Origin: JAUVYV01 sp964585535
Lineage (GTDB): Bacteria; Planctomycetota; Phycisphaerae; Sedimentisphaerales; Anaerobacaceae
NCBI GenBank assembly: GCA_964585535.1
Contig: CAZPDW010000064.1
Coordinates: 1 to 11,219 of the forward strand
Reading direction: 5' to 3'
DNA: 11,219 bases
Each line of letters starts with the position of its first letter. Positions within the stretch are counted from its first letter, which is position 1. The notes beneath the pieces were generated by a model that saw nothing but the letters and a program-made list of their open reading frames with translations, was not told the DNA's origin and searched no databases. Position numbers and translations under genes: made by a program. Below, one piece after another: positions 5,976-11,219 of the stretch.

Positions 5976-6629
5976 CTGTATGCTGAGCTTTCGCCACTGG
6001 TCGATTAGTTTGCGGTTGTTTTTTTCGGCGATTCTGAGCCAGTGGTCGATTGATGTCAGTAATCTCCTGACGAGCGAGATTCTGTCGGCGTCTGAGCCCG
6101 TTTCCAGACGCAGGCTTGTAGCGATTGCCCTCAGCTCGCGTGGGAAGGAATTTTTTGTCTGGTGACAGTTGATTCCGATGCCGATGATGTGGGCCGTGTG
6201 GTTTTTGAATTTTTTTGATTCGAGCAGTATTCCGGCAACTTTTTTGTTGTTCAGGATGATGTCGTTGGGCCACTTGATTTTTGCCCGGTGTTTTGCGGGT
6301 TTGCCTATAGCTTCGGCGGTTGCTACGGCGGCGGTGAGTGAGAGCAGCTCGGCCTTGAGCGTGGATTCTGTGAGTAGTATTGAGCAGAGAATGCTGTCGG
6401 CGCAGCCGCTTTGCCATTTGTTTGAAGAACGACCTCTGCCTTTGGTCTGTTCCTCGGTTAGTATTACGAGGCCGTCGTTGTTTTTATTTTTTGCGTATTC
6501 GGCGGCGATGTCATTGGTGCTTGTGGTTCGATTATAGACGAGGATTTTTCCGCCGATGCGCTTAGTTTTGAGATTTTTCCTTATTTTGTCGGGGTCGAGC
6601 GCATCGGGCGGTGACATAGCTGTGCTCAT
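5829..6629 (-). CDS. birA: Biotin--[acetyl-CoA-carboxylase] ligase, monofunctional
   Basis: This 266-aa enzyme activates biotin with ATP to biotinyl-AMP and transfers it to the acceptor lysine of biotin carboxyl carrier protein in the cytoplasm. Motifs in order are TTSTND (35-40), the biotin/adenylate loop GRGRSSNKW (64-72), KWPND (119-123), KKVAGILLE (129-137, containing the catalytic lysine) and GIGIN (150-154), then a small C-terminal domain. It lacks the N-terminal winged-helix domain of E. coli BirA, so it should not act as the biotin repressor. Its ATG overlaps the nadC stop as ATGA, which indicates translational coupling. A second ATG at 6617 is possible, but the overlap favours 6629. 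The last codons have a decayed look-alike at 5352-5390. Confidence 0.95.
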   Translation of the reverse strand: MSTAMSPPDALDPDKIRKNLKTKRIGGKILVYNRTTSTNDIAAEYAKNKNNDGLVILTEEQTKGRGRSSNKWQSGCADSILCSILLTESTLKAELLSLTAAVATAEAIGKPAKHRAKIKWPNDIILNNKKVAGILLESKKFKNHTAHIIGIGINCHQTKNSFPRELRAIATSLRLETGSDADRISLVRRLLTSIDHWLRIAEKNNRKLIDQWRKLSIQLNHRLTVAYNRRKFTGNCIGLDPQKGLILQLDSGATRFFPAAHSSIVN

Positions 6630-7498
6630 CCGTCCAGTCCGATGTCAACGGCGGTGGCAGAGTGGGTTATAGCGCCGACGGCGATGCGGTCAATGCCGCA
6701 CTGGGCGATGGCGGAGACGTTGTTGAGGGTTATATTGCCGGAGGCCTCGAGCAGGGGTTTTTTGCTTTTGCCTTTCATTTCGTTTCTCATATCGACGGCG
6801 TGCTTTAGCTGCCACTGGCCCATATTGTCGAGCAGGACGATGTCGATACCGGGTATATCGAGAACGTAGTTTAGCTGGTGGTCAACGTGGTCAACTTCGA
6901 CTGCGACGAATTTGGCGTTTTTCAGTTTTCTGGCCTCTTCGACAATTTTCCGCAGTCTCGGCTGGAAGTTTTTTCCGAGCTGAGCGATATGGTTATCTTT
7001 AATGAGGACGCCGTCGTAGAGTCCGAGCCGGTGGTTGTATCCTCCGCCGCACCGGACGGCGTATTTTTCGAGGATTCGCCAGCCGGGCAGCGTTTTTCGC
7101 GTGTCGTAGATTTTCGCCTTAGTGCCCTGGATGGCCCGGACGTACTTTCGGGTAGTGGTGGCTATGCCGCTGAGCCGCTGGAGGAAGTTGAGCGTGACGC
7201 GTTCGGCGCTGAGGATTTTTCGAAGCGGCCCCTCGATTACGCCGAGCTTGCAGCCGACATAAGCGGGCTGGCCCTCATCGACGAGGACTTTCAACTTCAG
7301 CCGTTTGTCGTAACGTAAGAGGATTTCCCTTACAATGTTCATACCGCAGACAACTATTTCCTCGCGTGATATGATGTTATACTTTGCGGTAACGCTGTCT
7401 TTGAATATCAGCTCACTGGTCATATCGCCGGTGCCGAGGTCCTCTTCGATTGCCAGCTGGATTATTGGCATTACCTTTTTGATATTAAGCTCTTTCAT
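6626..7498 (-). CDS. nadC: Nicotinate-nucleotide pyrophosphorylase (quinolinate phosphoribosyltransferase)
   Basis: This 290-aa enzyme converts quinolinate and PRPP to nicotinate mononucleotide, CO2 and pyrophosphate, in de novo NAD synthesis. Length is normal for the family. Diagnostic motifs are EEDLGTGDMTSE (18-29), SAERVTLNFLQRLSG (97-111), DTRKTLPGWR (132-141), GGGYNHRLGLYDGVLIKDNH (151-170), VEVDHV (200-205), LLDNM (222-226), EASGNI (251-256) and DRIAVGAITHS (270-280). The quinolinate- and PRPP-contacting Arg, His and Lys residues within these blocks are all present. Its ATG follows the uvrB TAG after a single base, and its stop overlaps birA. No nadA or nadB is nearby. AAAGG about 11 nt upstream is only a weak ribosome binding site, so coupling to uvrB translation is likely. 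Confidence 0.98.
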   Translation of the reverse strand: MKELNIKKVMPIIQLAIEEDLGTGDMTSELIFKDSVTAKYNIISREEIVVCGMNIVREILLRYDKRLKLKVLVDEGQPAYVGCKLGVIEGPLRKILSAERVTLNFLQRLSGIATTTRKYVRAIQGTKAKIYDTRKTLPGWRILEKYAVRCGGGYNHRLGLYDGVLIKDNHIAQLGKNFQPRLRKIVEEARKLKNAKFVAVEVDHVDHQLNYVLDIPGIDIVLLDNMGQWQLKHAVDMRNEMKGKSKKPLLEASGNITLNNVSAIAQCGIDRIAVGAITHSATAVDIGLDG

Positions 7499-7499
7499 A

Positions 7500-9551
7500 C
7501 TATTTTGTGCCTTTTGTCTTTGTTTTCAGTTTTTTAACAATGAGGTGGTCTCGTTTTTTTCTTTTCGAGTCGAGCAGGACGAGTTCGGGCAGTTCTTTCA
7601 GCTCGCGCAGCTGGTCGCGGAGAAAGGCGGCCCGCTCGAAGTTTAGGTTTTGGGCTGCATCGAGCATTTCCTTTTCCAACCGGGCTGCGAGCTCGGCTTT
7701 TTCGAATTCGTCCGGCTCAAAGTGCACGGCCTGTCGAGCGGTTTTTCTTGCCTTTAGCTGCAGAGTCAGGCCTGAGCGAATTTCCTTTTTTATGGTCTCA
7801 GGCGTAATGTTGTGCTCGGCGTTGTACTGGAGTTGGATTTTACGGCGTCTGTCGGTTTCGTCAATAGCTTTTTTCATAGATTTGGTGACCCTGTCGGCAT
7901 AGAGGAAGACGGCGGCATTGACGTTCCTGGCGGTTCGGCCTATGGTCTGGATGAGAGATGTTTCGCTGCGGAGGAAGCCCTCCTTGTCGGCGTCGAGTAT
8001 TGCGACCATCGAAACCTCCGGCAAATCGAGGCCCTCGCGGAGCAGATTGATGCCCACCAGGACGTCGAATTTACCCTGGCGCAGCTCACGGAGGATTTCG
8101 ACCCTTTCGAGGGTGTCGATTTCGCTGTGTAGGTATCGGCATCGGAATCCCTTTTTGGCAATGAAGCCGGCGAGGTCTTCGGCCATTCTCTTGGTGAGGG
8201 TGGTGACGAGGACTCTTTCTTTTGCTTTGACTCTTTTTTCGATTTCGCCGAGCAGGTGCGGGACCTGGTTCGAGGCGGGATGGACGAAGAGTTCGGGGTC
8301 GATGAGTCCGGTTGGGCGGATGACTTGCTCGACGACTTCATTATCGCATAATTCCATCTCGAAGGGCCCCGGCGTTGCGGATACAAAGATGACCCTGTTC
8401 CAGTTTTGCTGAAACTCCTCGAAGCGCAGCGGCCTGTTGTCGAAGGCGCTGGGCAGGCGAAAGCCGTGCTCGATGAGGACCTGTTTTCTGCTTCTGTCGC
8501 CGGCCCACATCGCGCGAATCTGGGGGATGGTTACATGAGATTCGTCGATGAATAGAAGGAAATCCTTCGGGAAGTAATCAATTAGAGTGTATGGTCTTGT
8601 ACCGGGTGCAAGGCCTGAGAGGTGTCTTGAGTAGTTTTCGATTCCGCTGCAGTAGCCCACCTCGGTGAGCATCTCGATATCGTACATGGTTCTTGCCTGG
8701 AGCCGTTGTGCCTCGAGCAGCTTGCCCTGTCGGCGGAATTCGCCAAGCCGATGCTCGAGCTCGGCTTTTATACTTTCGACGGCGGAAGAGATTCTGTCCG
8801 AGGGCATAATATAGTGCTGGGCCGGGTAGATGAAGATTTGCTCTTCGACGGCGAGGACCTCGGCGGATATGGGATTTATGTAGCTGATGTGCTCGATACG
8901 GTCGCCGAAAAACTCAAATCGGACGGCAAATGACTCGTACGAGGGGTGAAGCTCGACGACGTCGCCGCGGACGCGGAAGGTTCCTCTCTGGAAGTCGATA
9001 TCGTTTCGGGTGTACTGGATGTCGGCCAACCGGCCGAGCAGGTCGTTTCTTTCTATGTGGTCGCCTGTGCGGACGGCGACGACACTGGCCTTGTAGTCTT
9101 CGGGCGAGCCGAGGCCGAATATGCAGGAGACGGATGCGACAATGATGCAGTCGTCCCGGGTCGAGAGAGACGTGGTGGTTGAAAGTCGAAGGCGGTCGAG
9201 GTCGGCATTTTTCGAGGCGTCTTTTTCGATGTAGATGTCGCGCTGTGGGATGTATGCCTCCGGCTGGTAGTAATCGTAATAGCTGACGAAGTATTCGACG
9301 GCGTTATCGCCAAACAGCTCCTTGAATTCCTCGTAAAGCTGTGCGGCTAAGGTCTTATTATGTGATATGACCAGGGTGGGGCGGTTTAGTTGAGCGATGA
9401 CGTTTGCCATAGTGAAGGTCTTGCCCGAACCGGTAACGCCCATAAGCGTCTGGTATTTTTTCCCGGTGTGCAGGGCATGGACGAGCCGTTTTATGGCCTG
9501 TGGCTGGTCGCCGGCGGGTTTGAACGTACTGTTTAGTTTGAATTTCGCCAT
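7500..9551 (-). CDS. uvrB: Excinuclease ABC subunit B
   Basis: This 683-aa protein is the damage-verifying helicase-like subunit of UvrABC nucleotide excision repair. It takes over DNA from UvrA and recruits UvrC. All landmarks are present: FKPAGDQPQAI near the start, Walker A GVTGSGKT (38-45), the Tyr-rich beta-hairpin YYDYYQPEAY (91-100), Walker B/DEAD-type IDESH (335-339), SATPGP (391-396), the GINLLREGLDLPEV block (500-513), QTIGRTARN (535-543) and a C-terminal UVR domain (about 615-652) that contacts UvrC. A lysine-rich tail follows. Length is typical. The start at 9551 matches the family N-terminus but has a poor ribosome binding site (AAGAG only 2 nt away). A promoter lies at 9585-9613. 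No SOS box of the E. coli or Bacillus type is visible. It heads the uvrB-nadC-birA operon. Confidence 0.99.
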   Translation of the reverse strand: MAKFKLNSTFKPAGDQPQAIKRLVHALHTGKKYQTLMGVTGSGKTFTMANVIAQLNRPTLVISHNKTLAAQLYEEFKELFGDNAVEYFVSYYDYYQPEAYIPQRDIYIEKDASKNADLDRLRLSTTTSLSTRDDCIIVASVSCIFGLGSPEDYKASVVAVRTGDHIERNDLLGRLADIQYTRNDIDFQRGTFRVRGDVVELHPSYESFAVRFEFFGDRIEHISYINPISAEVLAVEEQIFIYPAQHYIMPSDRISSAVESIKAELEHRLGEFRRQGKLLEAQRLQARTMYDIEMLTEVGYCSGIENYSRHLSGLAPGTRPYTLIDYFPKDFLLFIDESHVTIPQIRAMWAGDRSRKQVLIEHGFRLPSAFDNRPLRFEEFQQNWNRVIFVSATPGPFEMELCDNEVVEQVIRPTGLIDPELFVHPASNQVPHLLGEIEKRVKAKERVLVTTLTKRMAEDLAGFIAKKGFRCRYLHSEIDTLERVEILRELRQGKFDVLVGINLLREGLDLPEVSMVAILDADKEGFLRSETSLIQTIGRTARNVNAAVFLYADRVTKSMKKAIDETDRRRKIQLQYNAEHNITPETIKKEIRSGLTLQLKARKTARQAVHFEPDEFEKAELAARLEKEMLDAAQNLNFERAAFLRDQLRELKELPELVLLDSKRKKRDHLIVKKLKTKTKGTK

Positions 9552-9584
9552 AGCTCTTGAATCATTTCGGTTTCAGAGACATCG

Positions 9585-9613
9585 ATTGTAATCTTATGCC
9601 GGCTGAATCTCAA
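9585..9613 (-). promoter_or_regulatory. Sigma70-type promoter of uvrB-nadC-birA
   Basis: On the minus strand there is a -35 box TTGAGA (9608-9613), a 17-nt spacer and a -10 box TACAAT (9585-9590). Each box is one base off consensus and the spacing is ideal. Transcription would start near 9578, giving a leader of about 27 nt before uvrB. Confidence 0.7.
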
Positions 9614-9651
9614 GTGCGGTCGGACTTGATAAAAAGACCCATTCCTGCCGA

Positions 9652-9660
9652 TGATACAAT
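9652..9660 (+). promoter_or_regulatory. Possible extended -10 promoter for the membrane protein gene
   Basis: TGATACAAT is an extended -10 element (TG, one base, TACAAT). No good -35 box is found at 16-18 nt spacing; TTGATA upstream is 23 nt away, too far. An extended -10 can work without one. The start site would be near 9667, about 40 nt before the GTG start at 9709. Confidence 0.4.
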
Positions 9661-9696
9661 ATGGTGTTCGTGCAAAGCCGGCTAATACGAGCTTGT

Positions 9697-9702
9697 GAGG
9701 GG
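9697..9702 (+). promoter_or_regulatory. Shine-Dalgarno GAGGGG supporting a GTG start
   Basis: GAGGGG lies 6 nt before GTG 9709. No ATG in this frame fits better, so the gene starts with GTG. Confidence 0.7.
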
Positions 9703-9708
9703 TTTTGA

Positions 9709-10404
9709 GTGTTTTGGTGGTTTGGCAAGGTGGCTAAGAAAAGACGTGGGAATCTGGTTATTGTCCTGATTGCGGCGGCGGTGGCAGTTGCGGTCTATCT
9801 CGGCCAGGGGTTTTTCTACGGAGCGGCGACGATACATAAGCTGCTGGCGGAGAACAAGGAGCTTAAACAGGCGATAACAAACCTTACGGCCGAGGAGCAG
9901 ATTGGCTATGCAAAGGTGGTCTCGCAGGAAAGCAGGAACGGGAAACCGTATATGACACTTCGCTTTGTGGAGACGGCGAGGAACGACAAGCTCAGGAAGA
10001 TTTTAGAGAAGGACTATACGATTGAGGGCGACATCGTTTATTTCGATGCGCTGATTGTGAAGTTCGGCGACAAAATGGTGGCGGACGGTAGGGAGAAGGC
10101 CTTATACCTGTGGCGGCGGGTTTACGGTGAGACGATGGCGCCGCAGGACGGCTTTGTAATAGAACAGGCGGGGGCCGAGCCGGCACGCTATGCGGATTTG
10201 CTGCGGGTCTTACCGATAAAACAGCGGGAGGTTTTCTGGTCGGGTATATGGGATTTGGCAAATGACCCGGAACGACTCAAACAGTACGGCCTCAAGGCAA
10301 TCTACGGAAACGTAGTCTATTCGAAGCTGCGGCCGGGCCTGATATATGTCTTCAAGATAAGCGCAAGCGGCCAACTCTATCCGGAGGTTGTGCCGGATAT
10401 GTAG
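9709..10404 (+). CDS. Membrane-anchored protein of unknown function
   Basis: This 231-aa protein starts at GTG 9709. The N-terminus is basic (KVAKKRR, residues 7-13), followed by one hydrophobic segment (about 16-34), so it should be anchored with the N-terminus inside and the rest outside the membrane. Residues 43-64 (HKLLAENKELKQAITNLTAE) look like a short coiled coil or amphipathic helix. The remaining ~165 residues form a soluble alpha/beta-looking domain rich in charged residues, with YTIEGDIVYFDALIVKFGD near 105-123 and ALYLWRRVYGE near 131. I do not recognise a catalytic motif. There is no lipobox or obvious cleavage site. It is divergent from uvrB with a 157-nt intergenic region and is the only secure plus-strand gene here. 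It may be a periplasmic accessory or structural protein; no function is assigned. Confidence 0.85.
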   Translation: MFWWFGKVAKKRRGNLVIVLIAAAVAVAVYLGQGFFYGAATIHKLLAENKELKQAITNLTAEEQIGYAKVVSQESRNGKPYMTLRFVETARNDKLRKILEKDYTIEGDIVYFDALIVKFGDKMVADGREKALYLWRRVYGETMAPQDGFVIEQAGAEPARYADLLRVLPIKQREVFWSGIWDLANDPERLKQYGLKAIYGNVVYSKLRPGLIYVFKISASGQLYPEVVPDM

Positions 10405-10442
10405 CCAATGCCTTTTTGAGCTGCACCGAGAGAGCGCAATTC

Positions 10443-11219
10443 TCAGTGCCGTTTTCTTAACAATGCCAAACCTCCGACCGCGAGGATGGCGATGGTTGTC
10501 GGTTCGGGGATTTCCCAGTAGATGTTGTCAATCAGCAGGGAGCCGGAGATGGGTCCTGGGGGCCATACCTGGTCTGTGCCGTTCATTTTTGGGTCGCCGG
10601 AACTACCGCTCAAGTCGGGGTCTCCAAGCGAATAGGCGGTGATTGCAATGTCGGTGAGTGCATCGAAAGTGGTCAGTGGAGCGCCCCAGGAGACCCACAT
10701 AATGGAAGGGTCGATAACTATCTCGAGCCAGTCTCCGCCTTCCCATAACTTTGGGGTGTCAGGCGGCCATCTCGGGTCTATGGATCCTGTGTGGGGAACA
10801 ACAATAACCGGAACTGTTGCGGGATCAAAGCCACACCAGAAAGGATCAAACCAGTCAGCTCTGGGAATCAAGGTCTGTGACCACTGGTCGCCGTACCACT
10901 CAATGACATACTCGCCGGTTGGCATGCCGCCCGTCGGCTGACGGAGGGTCATATGTAGCAATGTGTCGGTGGTGATATCGAACGGAGCGGGCAGGTCGAG
11001 GTTTATGGAAGCGTGGTCAGTGATGGGGTCATAGTTGGTGGGGTCGCCGGGTAAGGCCCAGCCGCCGTTGTTGGTGTAGTTCCACTGCATATGCTGAGTA
11101 CCCTGGGGGGAACCGCCGGCGGTGAACAACTGAAGTACGTTGGTCGTTCCGGGCAGTGCAACCTCTGACCATGGCCCTGACGGTGTTACCATCGCCGGCG
11201 TGCCCCAATATGACTCGAA
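10443..11219 (-). CDS. PEP-CTERM sorting domain protein, 5' end cut by window edge
   Basis: The frame is open through the right edge (at least 258 residues; nine codons precede the first in-window Met at 11192, which is probably internal), so the start and signal peptide lie outside the window. The C-terminus is a classic PEP-CTERM signal: IPEPTTIAILAV, then GGLALL and the basic tail RKRH. Exosortase would recognise PEP and cleave there, releasing or anchoring the protein at the cell surface. The body is rich in Gly, Pro, Trp, Asp and Thr with alternating hydrophobic strands, which fits an extracellular beta-sandwich. The stretch around EYVIEWYGDQW may bind carbohydrate (speculative). It converges on the membrane protein gene with 38 nt between stops. 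The exosortase is not in this window. Confidence 0.88.
   Translation of the reverse strand, partial: FESYWGTPAMVTPSGPWSEVALPGTTNVLQLFTAGGSPQGTQHMQWNYTNNGGWALPGDPTNYDPITDHASINLDLPAPFDITTDTLLHMTLRQPTGGMPTGEYVIEWYGDQWSQTLIPRADWFDPFWCGFDPATVPVIVVPHTGSIDPRWPPDTPKLWEGGDWLEIVIDPSIMWVSWGAPLTTFDALTDIAITAYSLGDPDLSGSSGDPKMNGTDQVWPPGPISGSLLIDNIYWEIPEPTTIAILAVGGLALLRKRH

Noticed and set aside
9552..9708. Possible LexA/SOS box in the uvrB upstream region
   Set aside because: No CTGT-N8-ACAG or GAAC-N4-GTTC type palindrome was found; a lineage-specific box cannot be excluded.
10405..10442. Bidirectional terminator between the converging genes
   Set aside because: Only a 4-bp GAGA/TCTC pairing is visible and there is no GC-rich stem with a T-run.

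Overview
The window reads as a piece of a bacterial chromosome, most likely from a Planctomycetota member (Phycisphaerae-like). This is an inference from three things: Tat-exported Gfo/Idh/MocA oxidoreductases together with xylose-isomerase-like TIM-barrel proteins and a PmoA-like (DUF6807-type) lipoprotein, a PEP-CTERM surface protein, and moderate GC with dense gene packing. Nearly all genes lie on the minus strand. There are no rRNA, tRNA or CRISPR features and no transposase gene.

Region 1 (5348 down to 1, minus strand) is a five-gene operon behind a good sigma70-type promoter at 5319-5348. In transcription order it holds a PmoA-like lipoprotein, a 436-aa Tat-exported Gfo/Idh/MocA oxidoreductase, a 403-aa Tat-exported Gfo/Idh/MocA oxidoreductase, a TIM-barrel sugar isomerase/epimerase without a signal peptide, and a second TIM-barrel protein with a Tat signal that runs off the left edge. 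Gaps are 5, 23, 23 and 38 nt. The likely theme is redox and isomerase chemistry on a sugar or glycoside, with most steps outside the cytoplasm. The substrate cannot be read from the sequence. Two of the enzymes carry altered active-site positions.

Region 2 (5349-5828) is a 480-base intergenic stretch with several unexplained structures. These are a 39-nt remnant resembling the 3' end of birA, a short octamer-like repeat tract, a pair of inverted 8-bp-stem hairpins that keep the same loop but differ by compensatory base-pair changes (a REP/BIME-like element), and an orphan signal-peptide reading frame that runs into the birA 3' end.

Region 3 (9613 down to 5829, minus strand) is a tightly coupled housekeeping operon, uvrB-nadC-birA (excision repair, NAD synthesis, biotin ligase), with its own promoter and junctions of 1 nt and an ATGA overlap.

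Region 4 (9614-11219) starts with a divergently transcribed gene for a 231-aa single-pass membrane-anchored protein of unknown function. Converging on it from the right edge is the 3' part of a PEP-CTERM surface protein gene, which implies an exosortase system elsewhere in the genome.
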